Under the pieces are notes generated by a model. The model searched no databases. It was not told the DNA's origin and saw only the letters and a program-made list of their open reading frames with translations. From the NCBI GenBank assembly GCA_030837965.1, contig JAUTXP010000007.1, positions 1 to 64,000 of the forward strand: a stretch of DNA of 64,000 nt. Direction: 5' to 3'. This stretch comes from Acidimicrobiaceae bacterium (GTDB lineage: Bacteria > Actinomycetota > Acidimicrobiia > Acidimicrobiales > JAUTXP01). This document shows, piece after piece, positions 50,946-59,201 of this stretch. How positions within the stretch are numbered: position 1 is the stretch's first letter; each line of letters starts with the position of its first letter. The position numbers were made by a program, and so were the translations under genes.

Positions 50946-52081
50946 CCTTCCGCCTGGAACTGGACGACGACGAGCTCTCGTCGTGCGTGTCGTGCGGCCT
51001 GTGCCTGCCGCACTGCCCCACGTACAGGACCACGGGTGACGAGTCGGCCTCGCCCCGCGGCCGCATCGCGGCCATGCGGGCGGTGCAGTGGGCGGGCGCG
51101 CCGGCGGACGACTCCTTCACCGCCTTCATGGAGCGCTGCGTGCAGTGTCGGGCCTGCGAGACGGCGTGCCCATCGTCTGTGCCGTTCGGCCGGCTGATGG
51201 AGGGAGCGCGCGCCGCCCTGCTCCATCCGTGGTGGAAGCGGCTGGCCTATCGCGTGGTGGGCAGCCATCGGCTGTTGGTCCTGCTGTCGACAGTGGCCGC
51301 GTTGCTCCAGCGCGCCGGCGTGCGTTTGCCCGGCCTGCCCCGACTGCCGTTGCGCCAAGCCCCGTTGCACGCCAGCGGCACCGACGTGTACCTCTTCACC
51401 GGGTGCGTGATGGACGCGTGGAGCCGGTCGACTCACGCCGCTGTGCAGCGCGTGCTCGAAGCGGCGGGCGCGGGCGTGGCCCTGCCGGGGCGGGGGGCCG
51501 ACTGTTGCGGCGCGCTTTCGGTGCACGCCGGTCTGAGCGACCACGCCCGCCAGTTGGCGGCCCGCACCATGCGCGCATTCCCCGGCGACGCGCCCATCCT
51601 GGTCGACGCGGCCGGATGCGGCGCGGCCCTGAAGGACTATGGCCATCTCCTGGGCACGGCCGAAGCCGAGGCGTTCAGCGCGCGAGTCCTCGACGTGTCC
51701 GAGTGGCTGGCGGCGCGGATGGACCGACTGCCTGCGGTCGAGCCCTCGGCCCGGTTCGGCCCGTCCGTCGCCGTGCAGGACCCGTGTCACTTGCGCCACG
51801 TGCAGCGGGCCCACGAGCACGTGCGCACGGTGCTGCGCCCGTTCGCCGACGTGATCGAGTTGGACGACGAAGGGATGTGCTGCGGGGCGGGCGGGGCCTA
51901 CTCGGTACAGCAGCCCGAGCTGTCGACTGCCATTCGGGACCGGAAGCTGTCGGCCGTGGCCCGATCCGGCGCCAAGGTCGTGGCCAGTGCGAACCCGGGC
52001 TGCGCCTTCCACCTGGCGGGCGCGGGCCTCGACGTGCGCCATCCATTGGAGATCGTGGACGAGGTCCTTCGTGGCCGGTGA
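50942..52081 (+). CDS. glcF: Glycolate oxidase iron-sulfur subunit GlcF-like
   Basis: 379 residues from ATG 50942. Two 4Fe-4S motifs (SCVSCGLCLPHCP and RCVQCRACETACP), then two CCG domains (ADCCGALS, MCCGAGGAY). The subunit passes electrons from GlcD/E to the membrane. The operon order glcD-glcE-glcF is standard. Product of glycolate oxidation is glyoxylate. Confidence 0.93.
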   Translation: MTFRLELDDDELSSCVSCGLCLPHCPTYRTTGDESASPRGRIAAMRAVQWAGAPADDSFTAFMERCVQCRACETACPSSVPFGRLMEGARAALLHPWWKRLAYRVVGSHRLLVLLSTVAALLQRAGVRLPGLPRLPLRQAPLHASGTDVYLFTGCVMDAWSRSTHAAVQRVLEAAGAGVALPGRGADCCGALSVHAGLSDHARQLAARTMRAFPGDAPILVDAAGCGAALKDYGHLLGTAEAEAFSARVLDVSEWLAARMDRLPAVEPSARFGPSVAVQDPCHLRHVQRAHEHVRTVLRPFADVIELDDEGMCCGAGGAYSVQQPELSTAIRDRKLSAVARSGAKVVASANPGCAFHLAGAGLDVRHPLEIVDEVLRGR

Positions 52082-52268
52082 GTTTGACGACATCCGCGGC
52101 AGGCTCGAAGCCATCGCGGAGGAGTTGGCCGACCTGGCCTTGGTCCGCCTGCGCGAGTCGATCGACCAAGGCGGCACCGAGTTGCCGGTGGACGAGCGCC
52201 GACTGACCCGCGCTCGCCGGGCCGTGGAGAAGGCGGCGTCGATCCTGCGCGAACCCGACGACTCCTGA
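52071..52268 (+). CDS. Small helical protein at the end of the glc operon
   Basis: 65 residues from GTG 52071, overlapping glcF by 11 bases. Two charged helices (FDDIRGRLEAIAEELADLAL and RRLTRARRAVEKAASIL). No family recognised. The overlap suggests co-translation with glcF. Confidence 0.55.
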   Translation: MAGEFDDIRGRLEAIAEELADLALVRLRESIDQGGTELPVDERRLTRARRAVEKAASILREPDDS

Positions 52269-52299
52269 CTTTTCCACAGCACCTGCTGCTGTGGAAAAG
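52269..52299. repeat. 31-bp palindromic element, copy 7
   Basis: Arms CTTTTCCACAGCA and TGCTGTGGAAAAG, loop CCTGC. Directly follows the stop of the small protein (ends 52268) and precedes the convergent MFS gene stop, so it could act as a terminator here. Confidence 0.9.
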
Positions 52300-52310
52300 C
52301 GCGAGGGGGG

Positions 52311-54542
52311 TCAGCCGATGGGGATGAGGCGGACCACGGCGATGGGCTCGGGGGCGGACTCGCCCCGCGCCGCGCGCAACTGGTCGAAGGCGGCCAAGGC
52401 CCGCGGGTCGGTGGGGCGGCGTCGGGTGCCTGCGGGCAGCGGCGAGTGGGCGACCCGCTCGGCCTGGCGCTCAGCCCGCTCCACCAGGTCACGGGCCGCA
52501 TCCTGGGCGGCTTGCAACACGTCGGACGTGGCCTGCCCCAATGAGGCCACCAGCTCGCGCTCCAATGCCGCAGTCGGCCCGGACAGGCGCGCCACTTCGT
52601 CGAGCAGGTCCTGTTCCCGGCGCAGGGCGGCGAACAGCTCGGTTCGCAGTGCGGCCACCTCGACGGCATGGTCGACAAAGGGACTGGCCTGCAACGGCAC
52701 CGGAACCGGAATCGGCGCCCGTCCGGGCACCCGCGCCCGCGCCCGCTCATGATCCTGTTCCTGCTCGTCCTGGAGGGCGACCGACGCAGCGGCCTCGTCC
52801 GCCGCGACCCGCGTGCCCTTGCCCAGCACCAGTCGTCCGGCCAGTGCGGCCAGCAAGAAGCAGACTCCCGCCACCGCGATGGCGGTCCGCAGCCCCACGT
52901 GCCCGCCCAGCCATCCGGCCAAGGTGACGCCCGCCAGATAGGCCACGTCGAGCACGGTCTCCGACGCGGCCACGATCCGGCCCCGCAGCCGGTCGGGGGT
53001 GCGGTACTGCAACAAGGACTGATAGGCGATGGTGCCCACCGCGTTGCCCGATCCCGCCATCAGCCACAGGCCCAAGAGCGAGGAGAGCATCACGGATCGG
53101 GACGCGCACAGCACGGCCACGCCCACGATGGCCACGCTGAAGGTGAGCATGCGCTCGCACGACCACTTGCGGGCCGCGGCGGGCGCGGCCGTCGAGCCGA
53201 GCAGCATGCCCAGCCCCCAGACCGCGGGCGGCAGCCCGAGGGCGCCCGAGTCGGAGTGCAGCACGCGCAGGACGAACAGCGGCTCGAGCGGATTGCGGAT
53301 GGCCGCCGCGAACATGATCATTCCGGTGACCAGCAGGATGCCGCGCACCACAGGCGTGCGGGTGGCGAAGCGGAATCCCTCGACCAGGGCCTGGCGGGCG
53401 GTGGGCTCGTCGTCCGACTGCGCCGGCCTGCCGTGTGGCAGCTTGACGCCCGCAACCAGCGCGCCCGACAACAGGAACGACGCGGCGTTGACCGCAAACG
53501 CAGGCCGCAGTCCGAGGTGCGACACCAACAGCGCGCCCACCAAGGGCCCGACCATGATCGCCAGTTGGAAGGTGGCCGACACCAAGGCGTTGGCCGCCAC
53601 CAACCGCTCGGCCGGGACCACGTTCGGGATCGACGCTTGCAGGCAGGGTTGGAACAGCGCCGCGAACAGGCCCAGGACGGCGGCCACCGCGTAGAGGTGG
53701 TGCAAGGACGGGTCGGGACTGACCAGCAACGACAGCACCGCGCCGGCCCGCACGATGTCGGCCACCACCATGATGCGACGGCGGTTGAAGCGGTCGACGA
53801 TGGGTCCGCCCAACGCACTGGCCACGGCGCGCGGCGCGGCCTGCATGACCACCATCATGGCGAGGGTCTCCGCGCCCAGGCCCCGTCGGGCCAGGCTGGC
53901 CACGACGCCGAGGGTGTAGACCCAGTCGCCCTGGTTGGAGATGGCCTGCGCGCCCCACAGCCGGATGAAGTTGCGCTCGCGCACCAGGCCGCTGAACTGC
54001 CCGGTGCCCGATGGCAAGAGGCGCGACCCGGCGCCTCGGTGCAGTCCGATGAACGCGCCCAACAGGATGCACAGGTCGCCGATGCTGAACACGTTGTGGA
54101 TGGGCAGCCACCCCGGCACGGCGAACACGTCGCCCAGGAAGAGCAGGCGGGCGTCGACCAGGGCGCGGGAGTTGACGAACTCGCTCGGCGCGGCGGTGAG
54201 GTGGGCGGCCGCGAAAGCCGAGGCCGCGCCCGGCATGATCCCGCCGTTGACGGCGATGGCCGTGCCGTTGAGCAGCGCGCCCACGCCGACCAGCCACAGC
54301 CCCGGCATCTTGCGGTTGACCCACAAGAACGCGCCGCCCATGCCGTACGAGAGGAGGTACAGGACGGGCTGGATGGCGTGGCGCTCGTTCGAGAAGAGCT
54401 TGAACAGCGAGAACTGCACGCCCAGCGCGCCGAGCAGAAGCCACGTGTGCTTGAAGCGGAGGTCGCCGAGTCGGAGCAGGCGCCCGCCCGCCATCCGGAC
54501 CGAGAGCGCGAACACGACAAGCATGCCGAGGAACAGCGCCAC
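52311..54542 (-). CDS. DUF5317-MFS-coiled-coil fusion membrane protein
   Basis: 743 residues from GTG 54542. Residues 1-175 match DUF5317 (five membrane helices, ending NGTAIAVNGGIMPG); about 185-585 is an MFS exporter of the MFS_1/enterobactin-exporter type (FIRLWGAQAISNQGDWVY, LGGPIVDRFNRRRIMVVAD, FEGFRFATRT-like EGFRFATRTPVV, TPDRLRGRIVAASETV); about 590-743 is a cytosolic region with a coiled coil (ALRTELFAALRREQDLLDEV). DUF5317 and MFS are normally separate. Substrate unknown. Divergent from the leader of a GGDEF-EAL gene. Confidence 0.85.
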   Translation of the reverse strand: MALFLGMLVVFALSVRMAGGRLLRLGDLRFKHTWLLLGALGVQFSLFKLFSNERHAIQPVLYLLSYGMGGAFLWVNRKMPGLWLVGVGALLNGTAIAVNGGIMPGAASAFAAAHLTAAPSEFVNSRALVDARLLFLGDVFAVPGWLPIHNVFSIGDLCILLGAFIGLHRGAGSRLLPSGTGQFSGLVRERNFIRLWGAQAISNQGDWVYTLGVVASLARRGLGAETLAMMVVMQAAPRAVASALGGPIVDRFNRRRIMVVADIVRAGAVLSLLVSPDPSLHHLYAVAAVLGLFAALFQPCLQASIPNVVPAERLVAANALVSATFQLAIMVGPLVGALLVSHLGLRPAFAVNAASFLLSGALVAGVKLPHGRPAQSDDEPTARQALVEGFRFATRTPVVRGILLVTGMIMFAAAIRNPLEPLFVLRVLHSDSGALGLPPAVWGLGMLLGSTAAPAAARKWSCERMLTFSVAIVGVAVLCASRSVMLSSLLGLWLMAGSGNAVGTIAYQSLLQYRTPDRLRGRIVAASETVLDVAYLAGVTLAGWLGGHVGLRTAIAVAGVCFLLAALAGRLVLGKGTRVAADEAAASVALQDEQEQDHERARARVPGRAPIPVPVPLQASPFVDHAVEVAALRTELFAALRREQDLLDEVARLSGPTAALERELVASLGQATSDVLQAAQDAARDLVERAERQAERVAHSPLPAGTRRRPTDPRALAAFDQLRAARGESAPEPIAVVRLIPIG

Positions 54543-54624
54543 GCCTGTTCTTCGGCACCACCTCGGGCCGGCTTGACTGTCGGGGCCACAAGCTGGATGG
54601 CCCGATATGACTAGTCAGAAAACC

Positions 54625-54673
54625 CTCAAGCCCACGGCCTGTCTCCCCGATAGGACACGTGGTGCCCTTTGAG
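54625..54673 (+). ncRNA. Three-tier hairpin in the leader of the GGDEF-EAL transcript
   Basis: Nested pairings: CTCAA (54625-54629) with TTGAG (54669-54673); CCACG (54632-54636) with CGTGG (54658-54662); CCTGTC (54638-54643) with GATAGG (54649-54654) around loop TCCCC. A structured leader element upstream of a small ORF with a strong ribosome site. I could not match it to a known riboswitch class; a covariance search is the test. Confidence 0.4.
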
Positions 54674-54708
54674 ACCCGGACGGGGCGCCTGGCGAAGGAG
54701 GTGAGGGA

Positions 54709-54804
54709 ATGGACAGGTTCAGGTCACGCCTGTACCGAGCCGCTTGCGCGTTGGCGACGATTGCCGTGCTGGTAGTCGTCCTCGGCGCCGATAGGCAGTG
54801 GTAG
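54709..54804 (+). CDS. 31-residue membrane peptide with strong ribosome site
   Basis: ATG 54709 is preceded by AAGGAGGTGAGGGA, the best Shine-Dalgarno seen in the window. The peptide is MDRFRSRLYRAACALATIAV + LVVVLGADRQW, a basic N-terminus and a membrane-spanning segment. The stop (TAG, 54802-54804) overlaps an in-frame GTG (54798) of the GGDEF-EAL gene, so it may be a leader or coupling peptide, or a small membrane regulator of that enzyme. No family recognised. Confidence 0.55.
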   Translation: MDRFRSRLYRAACALATIAVLVVVLGADRQW

Positions 54805-57005
54805 CAGTAGGCCGTGAGGCGAGCGTCTCGGAGGACTCCTCCGAGGCGCTCGTTTCGTCTCCGGCGCCAGTGCGTCGTTTGTCCCCGTTCGCCCGCGTTC
54901 GGGCGATCAGTCCCGTGGCCCGTTACGTGGCAGCCGTCATGGTGCCGGGCTTGGCACTGCTCGTCCGCGAGGTCCAGCGAGCGTGGGGCACGGCCCCGCA
55001 CTGGGCCTGGGCCGAACTGGTCGTGTTCGCCGCGTTTGTAGTGCTGGGCGAGTTCCGCCCTATCCGCATCGCCCGGCGCGACGAGCAAGAGGAGATCCTC
55101 ACCTCCACCACGTTCACGTTCGCCATCCTGCTGAGCTCCGGCCTGGCCGCCGCCGTCATCGTGCGCGCCCTGGTCTCGGCCCTCCCCGCCATCCTGCGGC
55201 GCAAGCCGTGGTGGAAGGCGGGCTTCAACGTCGCCCAGTACGCCCTGGCCCTGGGTGCGGCCGGGTCCGTTTTGCGGTTGCTCTCGACCGTGCCCAGGCA
55301 GGGTCCGGCCCACTTCCTGACCAGCGACATGCCCGCCATCATGGTGGCCGCCCTCGTCTACTTCCTCGTCAACAACGGCTTGGCGGGCACGGCCCTGGCC
55401 TTGGCCCAGCGGGCCGCAGTGGGCGCCTACCTTCGCCACGACCTCGTGTTCCAAGGCACGACCGCGGGCGTGCTGTTGACGCTGGCCCCGATCGTGGTGG
55501 TGTGCTCCGAACGCAGCCTTTGGATGGTGCCGTTGTTCGCGCTGCCCATGGCCGCCGTCTACACGAGCGCGTCGATCGCGCTGGAGAAGCACCAAGCCCT
55601 GCACGACGCATTGACCGATCTGCCCAACCGCCGCCTGTTCAGGGACCGGGTCAACCAGGCCGTGGTCAACGCCCGACGCGCCAATCGGCCCGTCGCCGTC
55701 ATGATCATCGACCTCGACCGGTTCAAGGAGGTCAACGACACCCTCGGCCACCACATTGGCGACATCCTCTTGCAGCTCGTGGCCACCCGCTTGCAGTCCA
55801 CCCTTCGCGAGGGCGACACCATCGCCCGGCTGGGCGGCGACGAGTTCGCGGTGCTGCTGCCGATGGTGTCGGGCGCGGTGGCCGCCGCGGGCGTGGCCGA
55901 GAAGCTGGTGCAGGCGCTCGAGGCCCCGTTCACCATCCGCAGTTGGGCCTTCGACATCGACGCCTCCATCGGCATCGCCGTGTCGCCCGAGCACGGCGAC
56001 ACGGTCGACACGCTCATGCAGCGCGCCGACGTGGCCATGTACCTGGCCAAGGAGAACCGCACCGGCCTCGAGCTCTACAGCGCCGAGCGCGACCGCCACA
56101 GCCCGCGCCGCTTGGCATTGCTGAGCGATCTGCGACGGGCCTTGGACGACGACACGCTGCGTCTGCACTACCAGCCCAAGGCCGACATGCGCACCGGCGG
56201 CATCCGCGGGGTGGAGGCCCTGCTGCGTTGGACCCATACCGAGCACGGGCCCATCCCGCCCGACGAGTTCATCCCGCTGGCCGAGCACACCGGCCTCATC
56301 CGCCCGCTGACCCTGTACGTGCTCGACCAGGCCCTGGCCCAATGCCGCATCTGGAACGACACCGGGGTGCCCATCGGCGTGGCCGTCAACCTGTCGGTGC
56401 GCAACCTCTACGACCCGTCGTTCGCCGACGAGGTGGCCGCCCTGCTCGACCGCCACGGCGTTCCTGCGGGCCGACTCGAACTGGAGATCACCGAGTCCGT
56501 CATCATGGCCGACCCCATGCGGGCCATGGCCGTGCTGGCCCGGCTGTCCGACCTCGGCGTGGGCCTGTCGTTGGATGACTTCGGTGTGGGCTACTCGTCG
56601 CTCGCTTACCTCAAGCGGCTGCCGGTGACCGAGATCAAGATCGACAAGTCGTTCGTGATGAACATCTCCAACGACGAGAGCGACGCCATGATCGTGCGCT
56701 CCACCATCGGCCTGGCCCGCTCGCTCGGCATGCGGGTCGTGGCCGAGGGCGTGGAGAGCGAGGAGACGTGGGCCCGGCTCGTGTCGCTGGGCTGCGACAT
56801 CGCCCAGGGCTACTACCTGTGCAGGCCCAAGCCCGCGGAGGAGATCACGCCCTGGCTGGCCGCGGCCAAGCTGGCCGTCGAGCCCATGGTGATCGTGCCC
56901 GCCGAGGCCGGCATGCGGCCCAGCGTGGAAGAGGTGTGCCGCAGGCTCGATGCCAGCGGGCTGTTCTCCATCACCGACTCGCTGTCCGAATCCCTCGCCG
57001 ACTGA
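54798..57005 (+). CDS. Membrane GGDEF-EAL c-di-GMP turnover enzyme
   Basis: 735 residues if GTG 54798 is used; 711 if GTG 54870 is used. N-terminal ~230 residues form about six membrane helices (VVFAAFVVLGEFRP, FAILLSSGLAAAVIV, ILRRKPWWKAGFNVAQYALA, IMVAALVYFLVNNGLAG, LTLAPIVVVCSERSLWM). GGDEF is intact (RLGGDEFAVL) and EAL is intact (GVEALLRWTH, DDFGVGYSSL), so it could both make and degrade c-di-GMP. The membrane domain resembles no named MASE type I can assign. Upstream leader and coupled peptide suggest layered control. Confidence 0.9.
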   Translation: MVAVGREASVSEDSSEALVSSPAPVRRLSPFARVRAISPVARYVAAVMVPGLALLVREVQRAWGTAPHWAWAELVVFAAFVVLGEFRPIRIARRDEQEEILTSTTFTFAILLSSGLAAAVIVRALVSALPAILRRKPWWKAGFNVAQYALALGAAGSVLRLLSTVPRQGPAHFLTSDMPAIMVAALVYFLVNNGLAGTALALAQRAAVGAYLRHDLVFQGTTAGVLLTLAPIVVVCSERSLWMVPLFALPMAAVYTSASIALEKHQALHDALTDLPNRRLFRDRVNQAVVNARRANRPVAVMIIDLDRFKEVNDTLGHHIGDILLQLVATRLQSTLREGDTIARLGGDEFAVLLPMVSGAVAAAGVAEKLVQALEAPFTIRSWAFDIDASIGIAVSPEHGDTVDTLMQRADVAMYLAKENRTGLELYSAERDRHSPRRLALLSDLRRALDDDTLRLHYQPKADMRTGGIRGVEALLRWTHTEHGPIPPDEFIPLAEHTGLIRPLTLYVLDQALAQCRIWNDTGVPIGVAVNLSVRNLYDPSFADEVAALLDRHGVPAGRLELEITESVIMADPMRAMAVLARLSDLGVGLSLDDFGVGYSSLAYLKRLPVTEIKIDKSFVMNISNDESDAMIVRSTIGLARSLGMRVVAEGVESEETWARLVSLGCDIAQGYYLCRPKPAEEITPWLAAAKLAVEPMVIVPAEAGMRPSVEEVCRRLDASGLFSITDSLSESLAD
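54821..54851 (+). promoter_or_regulatory. Strong hairpin after the membrane peptide
   Basis: GAGCGTCTCGGAGGA (54821-54835) and TCCTCCGAGGCGCTC (54837-54851) pair along 15 bases with one wobble, followed by CGTTTCGTCT. It lies 17 bases after the peptide stop and could act as an attenuator or as part of the GGDEF-EAL coding region. Its role is undecided. Confidence 0.4.
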
Positions 57006-57016
57006 CCCGCCGCGAA

Positions 57017-57047
57017 CTTTTCCACAGCACCTGTTGCGGTGGAAAAG
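57017..57047. repeat. 31-bp palindromic element, copy 8
   Basis: Arms CTTTTCCACAGCA and TGCGGTGGAAAAG (one mismatch), loop CCTGT. Between the convergent stops of the GGDEF-EAL gene (57005) and the zinc-ribbon protein gene (57062). Confidence 0.88.
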
Positions 57048-57061
57048 ATGGAAGGGTTCGG

Positions 57062-57658
57062 TTAGGAGCGGCGGGGGGTGGGGGCGGCCACGCCCGCCAG
57101 CACGATGGCCAGCGACACGCCCAGCAGCAGGCGGCGGTTCTCGCCGTTGCCCACCGGGGTGACCAGCACGTCCAGGCCCTCTTGATTCGGCACCGGGCTG
57201 GCCAGTGAGACGACCACGCCTTCGCGGTCGACGATGTGCACGCCGGTGGGCCCGTCCCCCCTAACCAGCAGCAGGGGCTGGCCGTGGCTGTCGCGCACGA
57301 TGCCGTCTCCGGCGTTGAAGGTGGCGGCCATGCGGCCTCGATGGTCGACGATGGCGAAGCGGTCGATGCCGTCGGCCCGCACCGGGATCACGGTGACGTC
57401 CACCCGGTCAGCGGCCGTGTCGGCGATGTCCCAGGTCTCGTCCCGCCAGGTTGCGAAGGCCACCTGCTCGCCGTCAATCGTCCATCGGTATCCGTGGCCT
57501 GCAGCCGTCACGCGGTATGCGGTCGGCGTGGCCCGACGGAAGGGCTTGGCGCACATGGCGCAGGTATCGGTCGACAGCGGCGCCGGGAGGCCGCACCCCT
57601 CACATGTCTTCACGTACAAAGGATCGACGTAGCCCGAAGAACGCTTGAGGACGTTCAC
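57062..57658 (-). CDS. Zinc-ribbon membrane-anchored protein of unknown function
   Basis: 198 residues from GTG 57658 (ATG 57673 possible). CEGCG and CAMC (about residues 19-38) form a zinc ribbon, followed by a beta-rich domain (TAAGHGYRWTIDGEQVAFATW, DRFAIVDHRGRMAATFNAGDG) and a C-terminal membrane helix (LLLGVSLAIVLAGVAA). No family recognised. Next to the LOG gene on the same strand. Confidence 0.65.
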   Translation of the reverse strand: MNVLKRSSGYVDPLYVKTCEGCGLPAPLSTDTCAMCAKPFRRATPTAYRVTAAGHGYRWTIDGEQVAFATWRDETWDIADTAADRVDVTVIPVRADGIDRFAIVDHRGRMAATFNAGDGIVRDSHGQPLLLVRGDGPTGVHIVDREGVVVSLASPVPNQEGLDVLVTPVGNGENRRLLLGVSLAIVLAGVAAPTPRRS

Positions 57659-57735
57659 TGTGCGTGACCTCATCCCGGTTCGCGCCAAGCGCGGCCTTCG
57701 CCTTCGCCCCCCGCCCTTCGCCTCAAGCCTCGTCG

Positions 57736-58848
57736 TCAAGCCTCGTCGACGGCCCGGTCCCGCTCCTGCTTGGGCGGCGGCGCGCCGGTCACCGGTGGGG
57801 CCGAGTCGAGCCGGTTGACGGCGTCGATCAGCTCGCGCAGGCGGCCTTGGTGGATGCGATCGAAGCGAAGGCCGATGCGGGGCAGGCCGAGGTGGTCGTT
57901 GGTGCTGATCTCGGCCTGGGTCGGGCGCACGGTTCGGATGCCGCCCTCGACACAGATGTCGGCAAAGGCGGCGTCCAGCTCGGCCACCTCGGACTCGCTG
58001 GGCTGGGCCTGGAGCCGGATGACGAGTACGTCTCCCACGTACCGCATGGAGTGGTAGTTGCGGTAGAAGTCGAGGATCTCGCCGGTGGCCGCCTGCACGT
58101 CGTCGGTGATCCGGTAGAGGACTCGGTCGTCGGGCGAGATCAGGCCGCGGGTGGCGACCTCCCCCTCCATCCAGTCGGCCCAAGACCGCCAGAAGTGGCC
58201 GCCGGGCAGGTCGAGCAGGACGATGGGCGCGGGCTGGGCCTTGCCCGTCTGCACCAGGGTGAGCAGCTCCAGCGTCTCGTCCAGCGTCCCGAACCCGCCG
58301 GGCAGGCAGACGAAGCCGTCGGACTCCTTGAGCAGCATCAGCTTGCGGGTGAAGAAGTACTTCATCTCGACCAGCTTCGGGTCGCCCGCGATGAACTCGT
58401 TGGCGCCCTGCTCGAAGGGCAGGCGGATGTTGATGCCGAACGAGTTGTCCCTGCCCGCGCCTTCGAGTCCGGCGGCCATGATCCCCGGGCCCGCGCCGGT
58501 CACAACCATCCAGCCGTGTCCGGCCAAGGCCGCGGCCAGGTCGCGGGCCTGGGCATACAGCGGGTCGTCGGGCAGCGTCCGGGCCGAGCCGAACATGGTC
58601 ACCTTGGGCACCGGCCGATAGGGCGAGAAGACCTTGAAGGCGTTGCGCATCTCCTTGAGCGCGGCGTTGGTGATCTTCAGGTCGAGCCGGTCGGTGCCGT
58701 CGGTGGCCAACAGCACGGCGGTGGCCAGGATCTCGAAGAGCTGGTCTCTGTTCTGGGCCGCGCCCGCGGCGTCGAGCACCTGAACCAGCAATTGGTCGAG
58801 AGCAGGGTCGGCCGTGCGGTAGCGGGGGAGCCGGTCGCGTTCGGTCAT
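57736..58848 (-). CDS. LOG-family / TIGR00730 Rossmann protein (extended)
   Basis: 370 residues, longer than a minimal LOG. The lysine-decarboxylase-like Rossmann core holds FGSARTLP, VVTGAGPGIMAAGLEGA and the diagnostic CLPGGFGTLDETLE. LOG enzymes release free cytokinin bases from nucleotides; for this extended clade the substrate is not established and a nucleotide hydrolase is likely. The Asp/Glu pair of the active site is in PGGFGTLDE. Divergent from a small zinc-ribbon gene. Confidence 0.85.
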   Translation of the reverse strand: MTERDRLPRYRTADPALDQLLVQVLDAAGAAQNRDQLFEILATAVLLATDGTDRLDLKITNAALKEMRNAFKVFSPYRPVPKVTMFGSARTLPDDPLYAQARDLAAALAGHGWMVVTGAGPGIMAAGLEGAGRDNSFGINIRLPFEQGANEFIAGDPKLVEMKYFFTRKLMLLKESDGFVCLPGGFGTLDETLELLTLVQTGKAQPAPIVLLDLPGGHFWRSWADWMEGEVATRGLISPDDRVLYRITDDVQAATGEILDFYRNYHSMRYVGDVLVIRLQAQPSESEVAELDAAFADICVEGGIRTVRPTQAEISTNDHLGLPRIGLRFDRIHQGRLRELIDAVNRLDSAPPVTGAPPPKQERDRAVDEA

Positions 58849-58874
58849 GGCACCGACAGGTCTACCCTCTCGGC

Positions 58875-59090
58875 GTGCCTGAGCCCGACGCGACCAGCGG
58901 AACAGGCGACGTGACCCGCGGCTGCGCCCGATGCGGCATCACCGCCCACGCCTCGGAAGGCGGCGTCCCCGCGGGCTGGTCGTTCGGCGTGGAGCCCACC
59001 GGTCGCCTCACGTACACCTGCCCCGACTGCACCCGCGCCAACATCCGGGCCATCGAGGGCAAGCTCCCCGAGGAGTACTGGGAGCGCTGA
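58875..59090 (+). CDS. Small CxxC zinc-ribbon protein
   Basis: 71 residues from GTG 58875. GCARCGIT and YTCPDCTRAN give two CxxC pairs; the acidic-basic C-terminus is NIRAIEGKLPEEYWER. Conserved in actinobacteria by my recollection of such short proteins, function unknown. Divergent from the LOG gene, 26 bases between starts. Confidence 0.7.
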   Translation: MPEPDATSGTGDVTRGCARCGITAHASEGGVPAGWSFGVEPTGRLTYTCPDCTRANIRAIEGKLPEEYWER

Positions 59091-59154
59091 CCCCCGCCGG
59101 ACCCAGCGCAACCCCCACGCCACCCCGCAGCCGTCCGCCGGGGCTGCCCCGCGC

Positions 59155-59201
59155 TTCTGGGCACCTTTTCTTCGCCTATGGGCAAGAAAAGGTGCCCAGA
59201 A
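59155..59201. repeat. Long palindrome, family B copy 2
   Basis: Arms TTCTGGGCACCTTTTCTT (59155-59172) and the exact complement (59184-59201), 11-base loop. Partly inside the DUF2236 gene: the arm encodes its last residues (VLGTFSCP). The right side continues into a long G-rich tract (59205-59300). Confidence 0.9.

Noticed and set aside
12235-57047. Reading the 31-bp palindromes simply as intrinsic terminators
   Set aside because: Two copies lie between divergent genes and two are inside or at the start of coding regions; the T-run is inside the stem rather than after it.
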